From Ruminococcaceae bacterium FB2012 (lineage in GTDB: Bacteria; Bacillota; Clostridia; Oscillospirales; Ruminococcaceae): a DNA stretch of 64,000 nt. The notes beneath the pieces are model-generated. The model was not told the DNA's origin and did not search any database. It was given only the letters and a program-made list of their open reading frames with translations. The position numbers were made by a program, and so were the translations under genes. This document shows, piece by piece, positions 1 to 8,837 of this stretch. The stretch spans positions 62,001 through 126,000 of the forward strand of contig FMXS01000005.1 in the NCBI GenBank assembly GCA_900104495.1. Direction: 5' to 3'. Position 1 is the stretch's first letter; every line of letters begins with the position of its first letter.

Positions 1-120
1 CAGTTCCGCAAGGTGAAGCTGCCTGCTGACACTCACGGCTGCGCGGTCTGCGGAGATCATCCGACCATAACAAAGCTCATCGACTACGAGCAGACAGAAT
101 GTGACGGTGTGGGATTATGA
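1..120 (+). CDS. ThiF/MoeB/HesA-family adenylyltransferase, C-terminal end (partial)
   Basis: The window opens inside this gene; only the last 39 residues are visible. They contain CAVCGDHPTIT followed by LIDYEQ, the typical tail of MoeB/ThiF E1-like enzymes (consensus C-x-x-C-G-x-x-P-T-I), where the two cysteines belong to a structural zinc site. These enzymes adenylate the C-terminal glycine of a ubiquitin-like sulfur carrier (ThiS, MoaD or CysO type) so that it can take up sulfur. The stop TGA at 118-120 overlaps the ATG of the next gene (ATGA), so the two are translationally coupled. The JAMM peptidase next door favours a sulfur-carrier pathway for cysteine or methionine over molybdopterin synthesis, but that is inference. 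Confidence 0.8.
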   Translation, partial: QFRKVKLPADTHGCAVCGDHPTITKLIDYEQTECDGVGL

Positions 121-536
121 TAAAGCTGTTCAGGAGCGACTACGACAAGATCGTCGCTCACGCAAAAAAGGAAGCTCCCATTGAAGCCTGCGGGCTCATA
201 GCAGGGGAGCTTTCCGACGGGGACAAGATCGTAAAGAAGGTCTACATCCTCACCAACACCGACCACGCCGAGGAGCATTTCACTCTCGACCCGAAAGAGC
301 AGCTTGCTGCTATCAAGGATATGCGTGCGAACGGCCTTGTCCCGCTGGGAAACTGGCATTCGCATCCCGTGTCGCCCTCGCGTCCCTCCCAGGAGGACAA
401 ACGCCTGGCCTATGACAGCAGCGCCAGCTATATGATACTGTCCCTTATGGATGAGGAGCCTGTGCTGAACTCTTTCCACATCGAAGGAGACACCGCCGAA
501 AAGGAGCAGCTTGTGATCGCCGACGATCCTGCGTGA
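117..536 (+). CDS. JAMM/Mov34 (M67) family metallopeptidase, sulfur-carrier processing
   Basis: A 139-residue single-domain protein with the whole JAMM zinc site: Glu23 in the EACGLIAG strand, then His81-x-His83-Pro and Ser91-x-x-Asp94. Bacterial members paired with MoeB/ThiF-like E1 enzymes (for example Mec of mycobacteria) remove residues after the Gly-Gly of a sulfur-carrier protein, or release the amino acid built on it. The ATGA overlap with the E1-like gene upstream supports such a pairing. No signal peptide or membrane segment is present, so it should be cytosolic. It is the last gene of its operon: the next promoter starts ten bases after its stop. Confidence 0.85.
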   Translation: MIKLFRSDYDKIVAHAKKEAPIEACGLIAGELSDGDKIVKKVYILTNTDHAEEHFTLDPKEQLAAIKDMRANGLVPLGNWHSHPVSPSRPSQEDKRLAYDSSASYMILSLMDEEPVLNSFHIEGDTAEKEQLVIADDPA

Positions 537-545
537 CAAAAACAC

Positions 546-574
546 TTGACAAAACATCAACTCTGTGCTATAAT
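546..574 (+). promoter_or_regulatory. Sigma-A promoter of the first attenuator transcript
   Basis: TTGACA at 546-551 and TATAAT at 569-574 with 17 bases between: a perfect consensus. Transcription should begin near 581, leading directly into the hexaloop hairpin and terminator at 585-624. No ORF starts soon after that terminator; read-through RNA would have to cross 625-769, where I see nothing else, and a second attenuator before reaching the regulator at 840. Confidence 0.8.
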
Positions 575-584
575 ATAAGCATAA

Positions 585-624
585 GAGAGCAAAGACGTTT
601 TCCGTTTCGGGGAACGTCTTTTTT
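585..624 (+). terminator. ANTAR-type hexaloop hairpin overlapping an intrinsic terminator (element 1)
   Basis: Bases 585-602 can form a six-pair stem (with G-U pairs) closing the loop AAAGAC, which has A at position 1 and G at position 4 as ANTAR-bound hexaloops do. The same loop bases (591-596) are also the start of the 5' arm of a terminator: AAAGACGTT pairs with AACGTCTTT at 613-621, followed by T residues to 624. The two folds exclude each other. Hairpin and terminator are seen in the sequence; binding by the ANTAR protein at 35478-36056 is inferred. Confidence 0.65.
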
Positions 625-734
625 GCTGATGAAATGCTTCGGCGCTTTGGGTGAGTTACGGATGCAGAACCGATAAATTTCCGACTTTAACCCCGACAAA
701 GCCTTGAAGCAAGGGCACGTTCATAGTTTGTTCA

Positions 735-763
735 TTGACTTTTGGGCATTGATATGCTACATT
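735..763 (+). promoter_or_regulatory. Promoter of the AraC-type regulator gene
   Basis: TTGACT at 735-740, a 17-base spacer, and TACATT at 758-763. The start point would be near 770, so the transcript begins with the second hexaloop element. This spacing matches the other nitrogen leaders, where the hairpin also begins at or just after the 5' end. Confidence 0.6.
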
Positions 764-769
764 CAAATC

Positions 770-824
770 AAGGCAATGAGGCTGTTGTGCCGCAGGTATG
801 CGGCAGGACGGCCTCTGTTTTTTT
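770..824 (+). terminator. Hexaloop hairpin overlapping an intrinsic terminator (element 2)
   Basis: AAGGC (770-774), loop AATGAG (775-780), then GCTGT: a short stem with one mismatch and the A1/G4 loop pattern. It overlaps a terminator in which GAGGCTGT (778-785) pairs with ACGGCCTC (808-815), TGCCGC pairs with GCGGCA further in, and seven T residues follow at 818-824. An in-frame ATG at 798 lies in the terminator loop and is not a plausible start. The hairpin is weaker here than in the other leaders. Confidence 0.55.
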
Positions 825-839
825 CAGGAGGTGAAGGGT

Positions 840-1598
840 ATGCTCTACAGAGTGCTGGTGGTGGATAATTCAAACCACGATCTGCGGCATTACAGCATGA
901 TGTCCGTGTTCGGAGAATGCGGTTTTGAGATCGCGGGGCATACCGCTGACCTTGGCGCGGCGGTGTCCGCGGCATTTTCAAGGGAGTACGATGTGCTGCT
1001 TTGCATCAACCGTCCTGCCGCCGTCATAGCTACCGATCTGCTCAAACGGGCCGCCAAGGCGAAGCTGACGGCTCCCGTCATCATCCTCAGCAAGGTCAAC
1101 GCCGCCAACGATATGCGGGACTGCTTCCTTCTCGGAGCGGTGGATTACCTCACCGAGCCTGTCCTGGAGGACGACATACGCGCCGCTCTGCTTCGGGCGG
1201 TAAAGACTATCGGACGGAACATAACCAACGCCGAATTCGACAAGGCTATGAAGGACGCCTTTGAGCTTATCCCTCCGGACGTGAGAAACGCGGGCTTCAC
1301 CGAAAAGCTCCGTGAGCTGCTGATCCGCACCCAGGGAGGCGCTCTCACCGTGGAGGAGGCCGCCGACCACTTCGGCTTCAATCCCGACTACTTCGGCAGG
1401 TATTTCAAGTCCCGGGTGGGGATGTCCTTCAGCGAATTCTACAAGCGGCTGACCATGGGCTATGCCAGACTGCTGCTCCGGTCGGGGCACTACAAGGTCA
1501 ACGAGATCAGCGATCTGCTGGGCTTCGCTTCGGCGGATTATTTCAGCCGTGTATTCAAGAAGATCACGGGGGAGCTGCCCTCAAAATACAAGAAATGA
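840..1598 (+). CDS. Pseudo-receiver / AraC-family transcriptional regulator
   Basis: 252 residues. Residues 1-120 have a response-regulator fold (VLVVDNS at 5-11), but the phospho-acceptor is gone: beta-3 reads DVLLCINRP where an Asp is expected near 55-56, and the switch lysine of the K-P motif is Glu in YLTEPV. Residues ~160-250 are an AraC-type double helix-turn-helix (TVEEAADHFGFNPDYFGRYF, then VNEISDLLGFASADYFSRVFKK). The start at 840 is chosen for the AGGAGGTGA site at 826-834; the longer frame from 798 begins inside the terminator. The gene lies behind two attenuators and directly upstream of gdhA, so it may control gdhA in response to nitrogen (inference). Confidence 0.8.
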   Translation: MLYRVLVVDNSNHDLRHYSMMSVFGECGFEIAGHTADLGAAVSAAFSREYDVLLCINRPAAVIATDLLKRAAKAKLTAPVIILSKVNAANDMRDCFLLGAVDYLTEPVLEDDIRAALLRAVKTIGRNITNAEFDKAMKDAFELIPPDVRNAGFTEKLRELLIRTQGGALTVEEAADHFGFNPDYFGRYFKSRVGMSFSEFYKRLTMGYARLLLRSGHYKVNEISDLLGFASADYFSRVFKKITGELPSKYKK

Positions 1599-1683
1599 CT
1601 CACGCTGCGCTCACACATTCAGCAGCAAACTCGTATGTCTGAAATTTACCGTATCATGTAGGCAATTTGCCAGCGCCCGAACA

Positions 1684-1713
1684 TTGACTTTTCCGCCCTT
1701 GACGGGGTAGAAT
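1684..1713 (+). promoter_or_regulatory. Promoter of gdhA
   Basis: TTGACT at 1684-1689, an 18-base spacer and TAGAAT at 1708-1713. About 30 bases then lead to the ribosome site AGGAGG before the ATG at 1749. No hexaloop hairpin or terminator is present in this short leader, unlike the other nitrogen genes here. Confidence 0.55.
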
Positions 1714-1748
1714 TACTATGTGAGCGCATAAATTTAGGAGGAATAATT

Positions 1749-3083
<1,335 letters not shown>

Positions 3084-3096
3084 CGGAGGAGATAAC

Positions 3097-3249
3097 GTGA
3101 AAGACGAAACTCCCAAGATCGGTTTCCTGCCCGTATGCCCCTTCGAGGCGGATCATCCCGAAATGCTTATCGGCTTTCCCGAGAGAGACAGACGCCTCGA
3201 TGTAATTACCGGCTGCGACTACACCGAGAACACAGAAACCTGCGATTAG
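3097..3249 (+). CDS. Small protein of unknown function downstream of gdhA (50 aa)
   Basis: A GTG-started frame of 50 residues preceded by GGAGGAG six bases before the start, and only 13 bases after the gdhA stop. The peptide is acidic, with cysteines at 14, 40 and 49 and several prolines (KIGFLPVCPFEADHPE near the start). It has no membrane segment or signal peptide, and I do not recognise a family. Its strong ribosome site and tight spacing suggest it is translated and co-transcribed with gdhA. Conservation in other genomes would settle whether it is a real gene. Confidence 0.5.
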   Translation: MKDETPKIGFLPVCPFEADHPEMLIGFPERDRRLDVITGCDYTENTETCD

Positions 3250-3266
3250 GTTTTTGAACCTCCCAT

Positions 3267-3309
3267 AGCATGGCTGCACCGCCGTAAAAAGCGATGCAGC
3301 CTTATGCTG
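3267..3309 (+). terminator. Imperfect long hairpin between the gdhA unit and pntAA
   Basis: AGCATGGCTGCA pairs with TGCAGCCTTATGCT across a ~15-base loop, leaving a small bulge. There is no clear T-run after it, so it could be a weak terminator, a processing site or simply an RNA hairpin that lets some transcription continue into pntAA. Confidence 0.35.
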
Positions 3310-3360
3310 TCTGAAACGAGTTACCGAATGAAATATCATCTTCAAGGAGTGAAGGAAAGT

Positions 3361-4488
3361 ATGAAAAAGATACTGATCTGCCGTGAGACAGATCCGCGCG
3401 AAACGCGCACGCCGCTGATACCCGACGATGTGAAAAAGCTCACCGCCATGGGCTACGAGCTCACCGCCGTCAGCGGCACGGGAGAGAAAAGCGGCTTCTC
3501 CGACGAGGCTTACGTCAAGGCGGGAGCAAAGCTCGTCTCCTCCAACGAGGAGGGCTACAAGGGCGCGGAGATCGTCCTGCGGATAATGAAGCCCGAGAGC
3601 ATCAAGGGCATCGAGAGCGGTGCGCTTCATCTCAGCTATCTGGACCCCTTCAACGAGAAGGAGCTGCTGAACGAAATGGCCAAAGCCGGTCTGCGGGCGG
3701 TGTCGCTGGAAATGATCCCGCGGACCACCCTTGCTCAGAAAATGGACGTCCAGTCCTCGCAGACCTCGTTGGCGGGCTATGTTGCGGTGCTCAATGCCGC
3801 CGCCAGGCTTCCCAAGATCCTGCCCATGATGGTGACTCCTTCGGGAACGATCAACCCCGCAAGGGTGTTCGTTATCGGCGTGGGCGTGGCGGGACTCCAG
3901 GCTATCGCCACCGCGAAGCGTCTCGGTGCAAGAGTTGACGCCTTCGATACCCGTCCCGTAGTTGAGGAGCAGGTCAAGTCCCTGGGAGCCAGCTTTGTGA
4001 AGATCGACCTGGGAGAAATGGGTCAGACCGATCAGGGCTACGCCAAAGAGCTTACCCCGGAACAGGTGGCCAGACAGCAGGAGGCTCAGGCAAAGGTCTG
4101 CGAGCGTTCCAATATCGTCATCACCACGGCTAAGGTCTTCGGAAGGAAGGCTCCGCTGCTTATCAAGAAGGACGTCCTGGACCGTATGCAGCCCGGCTCT
4201 ATCGTGGTGGATATGGCTGTTTCAACGGGCGGAAACGTGGAGGGCTCCAAGCTCTTCGAGAACGTGGTCACCGACAACGGCGTGACAATAATGTCCGGCG
4301 ATCTGCTTGAGCGCCAGGTGCCTTACGATGCGTCAAAGATGCTGTCGGGAAACTTCACCGCTTTTCTGACTCACTTCTACAATAAAGAGTCCAAAGAACT
4401 GGACATCAAACTTGAAGACGAGATCATGCGCGGCTGCCTGCTGACCCAGGGCGGCGAGATCATACACGAAAGATTTAAGGAGAGATGA
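3361..4488 (+). CDS. pntAA: NAD(P) transhydrogenase subunit alpha, part 1 (NAD-binding domain I)
   Basis: 375 residues, matching the soluble NAD(H)-binding dI component of the three-polypeptide bacterial transhydrogenase. The start at 3361 follows AAGGAGTGAAGGAAAGT. Visible signatures: the alanine dehydrogenase-like N-terminus (KKILICRETDPRETRTPLIPDDVKKL) and the Rossmann motif GVGVAGLQAIATAKRLGA with Asp at the end of the next strand (DAFDTR). The enzyme couples proton movement across the membrane to hydride transfer between NADH and NADP+. It is followed at once by the membrane subunits. Its position after gdhA fits NADPH supply for glutamate synthesis. Confidence 0.93.
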   Translation: MKKILICRETDPRETRTPLIPDDVKKLTAMGYELTAVSGTGEKSGFSDEAYVKAGAKLVSSNEEGYKGAEIVLRIMKPESIKGIESGALHLSYLDPFNEKELLNEMAKAGLRAVSLEMIPRTTLAQKMDVQSSQTSLAGYVAVLNAAARLPKILPMMVTPSGTINPARVFVIGVGVAGLQAIATAKRLGARVDAFDTRPVVEEQVKSLGASFVKIDLGEMGQTDQGYAKELTPEQVARQQEAQAKVCERSNIVITTAKVFGRKAPLLIKKDVLDRMQPGSIVVDMAVSTGGNVEGSKLFENVVTDNGVTIMSGDLLERQVPYDASKMLSGNFTAFLTHFYNKESKELDIKLEDEIMRGCLLTQGGEIIHERFKER

Positions 4489-4490
4489 TA

Positions 4491-4802
4491 ATGCTTACAG
4501 GAGAGATTCTGCTTCTCGTTTTCGTATTCGTCATCGCGGGCTTCCTGGGGGTAGAGCTTATCTCAAAGGTGCCCTCGCAGCTGCACACGCCCCTTATGTC
4601 GGGCACGAATGCGATCTCGGGGATCACAATAGTCGGAGCTGTCAGCGCCACTGCGGCGGCTCTGCATACGGACGGCACCCTCAGTGCGATCTTCGGCTTT
4701 GCGGCGATAGTGCTGGCGGCTATCAACGTCATCGGCGGCTATCTCGTCACCGACAGGATGCTGGGAATGTTCAAAAAGAAAGATAAGGGGGATAAAAAGT
4801 GA
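4491..4802 (+). CDS. pntAB: NAD(P) transhydrogenase subunit alpha, part 2 (membrane domain)
   Basis: 103 residues with three hydrophobic segments, the size of the small membrane component that in E. coli is the C-terminal part of PntA. The sequence VPSQLHTPLMSGTNAISGI after the first helix is highly characteristic. Two ATGs are close together; the one at 4491 is preferred because AAGGAG at 4477-4482 is eight bases away, while the ATG at 4485 is too close. It starts two bases after the pntAA stop and ends in a GTGA overlap with pntB. Confidence 0.92.
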   Translation: MLTGEILLLVFVFVIAGFLGVELISKVPSQLHTPLMSGTNAISGITIVGAVSATAAALHTDGTLSAIFGFAAIVLAAINVIGGYLVTDRMLGMFKKKDKGDKK

Positions 4803-6235
4803 ACTGGTCCGAACTCAGCACCGTCCTCACGACTGTCCTCTATATGGTGTCGGCGGTGCTATTTATCCGCGGTATAAAGCTGCTTGGAAAGGCAGATACC
4901 GCAAGACGGGGAAACCTTATGTCCTCGGTGGGAATGCTTATCGCAGTGGTGACGGTGCTGCTTGAAAAGAACGTCACCGATACCCTCACCAATGCTCCGA
5001 TGAAGAACGCCTATCTCTGGGCGCTGGCTGCTATCGCTCTCGGAGGAGTGATCGGCGCGGTATGGGCAAAGAAAGTGGAAATGACAGGTATGCCCCAGCT
5101 GGTGGCGCTGTTCAACGGCTTCGGCGGTCTGTCCTCGCTGCTGGTGGCGCTTTCCCAGTATCTTACGGGCGGGAGCATAAACGTGTTCTCCTCCGTTGCT
5201 CTGGGACTGACAATCGCTATCGGAGCCATTGCCTTTACGGGCTCGGTAGTCGCCTGGGGAAAGCTGTCGGGGAAGCTGTTCAAGAAGAACATCTCCATTC
5301 CCGCGAAGAATGCCGTCAACGCTCTGCTGGCGATAGTCGGCCTTGCAGGCGTGCTGATGTACGCCCTCAGCGCTGCCGATGCTGTGAGCAAGACTGTCGG
5401 TGACATTGGTATCATCATCACCACGGCGGCTTATCTGATCCTCGGCTTTACTATGGTGGTTGCTATCGGCGGCGGAGATATGCCTGTTATCATCTCCCTG
5501 CTCAACGCTTTCTCGGGACTGGCGGCAGCCTTTGCGGGACTTGCCATGAACAACTCCGTTCTCGTGGTATCGGGATGCCTGGTAGGCACTTCGGGACTTA
5601 TCCTCACACTTATCATGTGCAAGGCTATGAACCGCAAGCTGACGGCTCTGCTGTTCTCCTCCTTCGGGGGAGCCTCCAAGAAGGGTGCCGCCGGCGAGCA
5701 CAAGGAGCCCAAGTCCATGACCGTCGAGGATGCTTATCTGATTCTTGAAGCCGCAAGCTCGGTGGTATTCATTCCCGGCTACGGCATGGCGGTGGCCCAG
5801 GCTCAGCACGCCGTCAAGGAGCTTTGCGACAAGCTGGAGGAAAACGGCGCGGAGGTGAGCTTTGCGATACATCCCGTGGCGGGACGTATGCCGGGACATA
5901 TGAACGTGCTTCTTGCGGAAGCCAACGTCCCCTACGAGCAGCTCAAGACCGCCGATGAAATGAATCCCATGATGTCCAATACGGACGTTGCGATCGTCAT
6001 CGGCGCCAACGACGTTGTCAATCCCTCGGCGATAAACGACGAAAGCTCACCCCTTTACGGTATGCCTATCATCAACGCCTTTGAAGCGCGGACGGTATTC
6101 GTCCTCAAGCGCGGAAAGGGCACAGGCTTCTCCGGCGTGGAGAATCCGCTGTTCACCAACGACAACACCGTGATGATCTACGGCGACGCCAAGCAGACAG
6201 TTTCCGCCCTTGTAAGCGAGTTTGCGGAGGAATAA
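4799..6235 (+). CDS. pntB: NAD(P) transhydrogenase subunit beta
   Basis: 478 residues: about nine transmembrane segments in the first 290 residues, then the soluble NADP(H)-binding dIII domain (from about SMTVEDAYLILEAASSVVFIPGYGMAVAQAQ) with the GYGMAVAQAQ nucleotide loop and the family signature GANDVVNP. The GTG start overlaps the pntAB stop, and AAAGATAAGGGG lies just upstream. It completes the transhydrogenase with the two alpha parts. Transcription ends at the hairpin directly after it. Confidence 0.95.
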   Translation: MNWSELSTVLTTVLYMVSAVLFIRGIKLLGKADTARRGNLMSSVGMLIAVVTVLLEKNVTDTLTNAPMKNAYLWALAAIALGGVIGAVWAKKVEMTGMPQLVALFNGFGGLSSLLVALSQYLTGGSINVFSSVALGLTIAIGAIAFTGSVVAWGKLSGKLFKKNISIPAKNAVNALLAIVGLAGVLMYALSAADAVSKTVGDIGIIITTAAYLILGFTMVVAIGGGDMPVIISLLNAFSGLAAAFAGLAMNNSVLVVSGCLVGTSGLILTLIMCKAMNRKLTALLFSSFGGASKKGAAGEHKEPKSMTVEDAYLILEAASSVVFIPGYGMAVAQAQHAVKELCDKLEENGAEVSFAIHPVAGRMPGHMNVLLAEANVPYEQLKTADEMNPMMSNTDVAIVIGANDVVNPSAINDESSPLYGMPIINAFEARTVFVLKRGKGTGFSGVENPLFTNDNTVMIYGDAKQTVSALVSEFAEE

Positions 6236-6240
6236 AAAAC

Positions 6241-6286
6241 ATCACCGATCTCGGGAACATCCCCGGGATCGGTGTTTTTGTGTTGT
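6241..6286 (+). terminator. Bidirectional intrinsic terminator after pntB
   Basis: CACCGATCTCGGG pairs with CCCGGGATCGGTG, followed by TTTTTG on the plus strand. On the minus strand the same stem is followed by a T-run as well, so it can also end the converging PfkB transcript. Confidence 0.85.
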
Positions 6287-6299
6287 CTTGTTTCAGCTT

Positions 6300-7199
6300 T
6301 TATCCTTTGTTTATCAGCCCTTCGACCTCTTCAAGCGTGGGCAGATTCAGCGCCAGCGGGAATCGGGAGATCGCCACACCGGAGCAGGCGCTGGCAAACC
6401 TCACCAGTTCACCGTCCTCCATTCCCCGGAGCAGACCGTAAACGCAGCCCGCCTTGAAGGTGTCGCCTGCGCCCAGAGTGCTTTTTACATCCACCCTGAA
6501 GGGCTTCATGCGGTGCATTTCGCCGCCATTCCTGCCGTAGAGCATATCTCCGGCGCCTTGGGTTATTATCGTCAGACCGTCGGTCTCCGGCTGCATCAGC
6601 GCGAAGACTTCCTCGTTTGTCATCCCCGGATACTGCTGCGCGGTACACTCGTGAGAGACCACATTCACGGCGGCGGAGCGGTGCAGGGGAGAGTCGTGGC
6701 GGCAGTCTATGGTCACAAACGGGATCCCCAGCTCGGTGCAGAGCTTTGCGGCGGTCAGCGACTCCTCTCCGAAAAACGGGTCTATCCCTGCGGCTTTGCA
6801 GCCTTCCATATCTTCCTTCTTCGGGATGCTCCACCAGCGCTTTCCCGAAGAGAAAAGCTGCTGAAAGAAGCCCATGGGCGTGCGCGCGTCCCCGGAGATG
6901 ATCACATAGTCCATAACTCCGGGCTCGTCATCGGCGAATGTCATAGGGGACATATCCACGCTCCTGCCGCCGAAAAAGGCTTTCAGCATCGGACCGACCT
7001 CGGCACCGATGCGGTTGCCGTCCATAATGACCGACGCCCCCAGGGATGACAGCACAGCCGCCGCCGTGCCCGTCTCGCCGCCGGGAAGGAAGCAATGCTC
7101 GCTTATCTCTGAATATTCATCCGGGCGCAGGAAACCGTCTTTCAGCATAAAGGAATGGGTCCCGAGGACCATTCCGAACAGGTAAACATCAGCTTTCAT
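6300..7199 (-). CDS. PfkB-family carbohydrate kinase
   Basis: 299 residues from an ATG at 7199 with GAGGAG seven bases upstream. The ribokinase/PfkB fold is shown by the glycine-rich N-terminal region (HCFLPGGETGTAAAVLSSLGA) and the C-terminal signature STLGAGDTFKAGCVYG with the catalytic Asp. Such enzymes phosphorylate sugars or nucleosides with ATP in the cytosol; the substrate cannot be told from sequence. It stands alone, convergent with pntB, and is not part of the sucrose locus, which has its own kinase at 30343-31305. Confidence 0.85.
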   Translation of the reverse strand: MKADVYLFGMVLGTHSFMLKDGFLRPDEYSEISEHCFLPGGETGTAAAVLSSLGASVIMDGNRIGAEVGPMLKAFFGGRSVDMSPMTFADDEPGVMDYVIISGDARTPMGFFQQLFSSGKRWWSIPKKEDMEGCKAAGIDPFFGEESLTAAKLCTELGIPFVTIDCRHDSPLHRSAAVNVVSHECTAQQYPGMTNEEVFALMQPETDGLTIITQGAGDMLYGRNGGEMHRMKPFRVDVKSTLGAGDTFKAGCVYGLLRGMEDGELVRFASACSGVAISRFPLALNLPTLEEVEGLINKG

Positions 7200-7239
7200 T
7201 TTATCTCCTCTTTTCTTTGCTCTCAAACATGACGGTATT

Positions 7240-7926
7240 TTATTCTGACTGTTTCCCCTTTCTTCCGGGCTTGTTTATAAGGATATTAACACCTCTCAGC
7301 AGAGCCGCCATTCCGAAGTCCATTAAAACTATCACCGCGAATATGCCTATCCCTACGGGATAGCCCCAGTTCAGAAAACCGTACCAGTCGTTTGTGTCCG
7401 GCCATTCTCCGACGCCGTTTATAAGGATATTAACAAGATAGCAGGCCCCGTAGATAAGCGCAGGCAGCGCCGAGATAACGGCATATCCGAAGGGTATCCT
7501 GTCGGGCGTTTTCAGCAGGATGAACTCCGCTATGCCCGTCAGCGGCAGTATCAGATGAAACCACAGATTGGCGTTTTCATACAGGTTGAGATCGGGATAC
7601 ATGGGCGCAAGAAAAGCCGCGATAGTCAGAAACGTCAGCCCCACCGCCGCCGCCGCTGCCAGCTTCGGAAGGACGGGGAATTTCTTCCCCATAAGCTCAA
7701 ACACGAGCCAAAGCGCCGCCGTTATCCCGCAGAGCTCGTTTGACAGCACGGTGAAGTATTTCAGATTCTCTATTCCGGAGGAGGTGAGCCCCTTGCCGTC
7801 ACCGCGGTGAGTAAACATAATGACGGTGCCTGTCACCGCAAATGCCACTATCATGATATTCAGTATCACACTTATGACCCTGCGGAAGTCAGTACCCGCG
7901 GACGCATTTTCCTCGCGCTTTATCAT
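7240..7926 (-). CDS. Pr6Pr-like integral membrane protein
   Basis: 228 residues with six predicted membrane segments. The layout (short charged N-terminus, VILNIMIVAFAVTGTVIMF first helix, LKYFTVLSNELCGITAALWLVFEL second, NANLWFHLILPLTGIAEFILL, then a loop with EWPDTNDWYGFLNWG) resembles the Pr6Pr / FAR-17a-like family of six-helix proteins of unknown role. The start at 7926 follows AGAGGTGAT. It begins four bases after the stop of the GGDEF-remnant gene and is probably co-transcribed with it. Confidence 0.65.
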   Translation of the reverse strand: MIKREENASAGTDFRRVISVILNIMIVAFAVTGTVIMFTHRGDGKGLTSSGIENLKYFTVLSNELCGITAALWLVFELMGKKFPVLPKLAAAAAVGLTFLTIAAFLAPMYPDLNLYENANLWFHLILPLTGIAEFILLKTPDRIPFGYAVISALPALIYGACYLVNILINGVGEWPDTNDWYGFLNWGYPVGIGIFAVIVLMDFGMAALLRGVNILINKPGRKGKQSE

Positions 7927-7930
7927 ACTA

Positions 7931-8563
7931 TCACCTCTGTATACTGTTTGCAGGCCTGTCACCTGCTGACGGCTTTGAGAAAACGCTTCCGTCGTACATC
8001 TTCCTGTCGGCGCGTTCAAAGACCTCCGAGAAGGAAGAGTCTTTCCCGGAGTTGAAAACTGCCATTCCAGCTGCCAGCTCTACAAGTTCGGGAGCGCGGT
8101 TGAGCTCTATCATGTCATCGAAGGATGCCAGCAGTTTATCGCGGTTGTCGTAATCGCTTATGTCAAACAGTACCGGGGTAAAGAAATTGACAACGATCAT
8201 CGGCGGAGCCAGCGCGAAGAAAAGCTGTCCCGCCCCTTTTGTTATTTTCCCGAAGAGGTCCTTTTCGTCAAGATAGTCGGTGGTGTAGGATGTCCACAGC
8301 ATAACGAGCAGTCCCATAGCCAGGAAATATAATACCGTATCGGCATAGAGCATCTTGACAAATTTCATCTCGTCGAAATATCCCCAAAGGATATCTGTAA
8401 CGTAATAGAACAGCGTGCCGAACAGAAAACGGCGGTAGGATACGTTTTTAAGCGTGACCTTCCCGCTGGTCTTTTTCATCAGCACATCGTAGTTGATGAT
8501 AAGCTGTGCCAGCAGTGCAAGGATGCCTATACCTCCGAAACAAAACGTCTCTGCGGGAGACAC
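7931..8563 (-). CDS. Remnant of a membrane diguanylate cyclase (internal deletion of the GGDEF core)
   Basis: 210 residues. The first ~130 form five or so membrane helices of the kind found at the N-terminus of multi-helix GGDEF proteins. The last ~75 (YDNRDKLLASFDDMIELN, AAGMAVFNSGKDSSFSEVFERADRKMYD) are the closing segment of a GGDEF domain, where the family usually reads G-M-A-x-(Y/F) ... R-A-D-x-x-M-Y. The middle, including the D-x-L-T-G-L-x-N-R region and the GGDEF loop, is absent, and the two parts join in frame near residue 133. It cannot make c-di-GMP. The frame is intact and has a promoter, so the product may still be made. It could be annotated as a pseudogene. Confidence 0.7.
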   Translation of the reverse strand: MSPAETFCFGGIGILALLAQLIINYDVLMKKTSGKVTLKNVSYRRFLFGTLFYYVTDILWGYFDEMKFVKMLYADTVLYFLAMGLLVMLWTSYTTDYLDEKDLFGKITKGAGQLFFALAPPMIVVNFFTPVLFDISDYDNRDKLLASFDDMIELNRAPELVELAAGMAVFNSGKDSSFSEVFERADRKMYDGSVFSKPSAGDRPANSIQR

Positions 8564-8618
8564 TGTGATCCCGCAGAGTATGCTTTGATGTCCGTATAAA
8601 AGTTGACTGCACGGTCCC

Positions 8619-8633
8619 TTTTTATTATATCAC
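8619..8633 (-). promoter_or_regulatory. Extended -10 promoter for the GGDEF-remnant/Pr6Pr pair
   Basis: On the minus strand the sequence reads TGTGATATAAT: TATAAT (8624-8629) with a TG one base upstream. I see no good -35 at the usual distance. The coding start is 8563. Confidence 0.45.
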
Positions 8634-8735
8634 ATGAACAAAGTAAAAGTGTAACAGATTGTTATCAAAATCATTACAAAATATCAACGACTTGCAAATA
8701 TCTTCGGCAGAGGCTGTTCTCTCCGCTTCGCAGAT

Positions 8736-8779
8736 AAGAAAAAGGAGCTGTCTGATCTAAGACAGCTCCCTTATTTTTT
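8736..8779 (-). terminator. Intrinsic terminator of the lipoprotein/peptidase operon
   Basis: A perfect ten-pair stem, GGAGCTGTCT with AGACAGCTCC, and a six-base loop. On the minus strand it is followed by TTTTTCTT; a T-run is also present on the plus strand, so it works in either direction. It lies about 60 bases after the stop of the membrane protein at 8838-9578. Confidence 0.85.
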
Positions 8780-8837
8780 GCTCCGTGTCTCAAACGGAAA
8801 TCAGTAAGATCTTCATATTTGAAACATCAGGCTCTTA

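Noticed and set aside
798..839. Upstream start of the AraC-type regulator at 798
   Set aside because: This ATG lies in the loop of a terminator hairpin and has no ribosome site, while ATG 840 has AGGAGGTGA.
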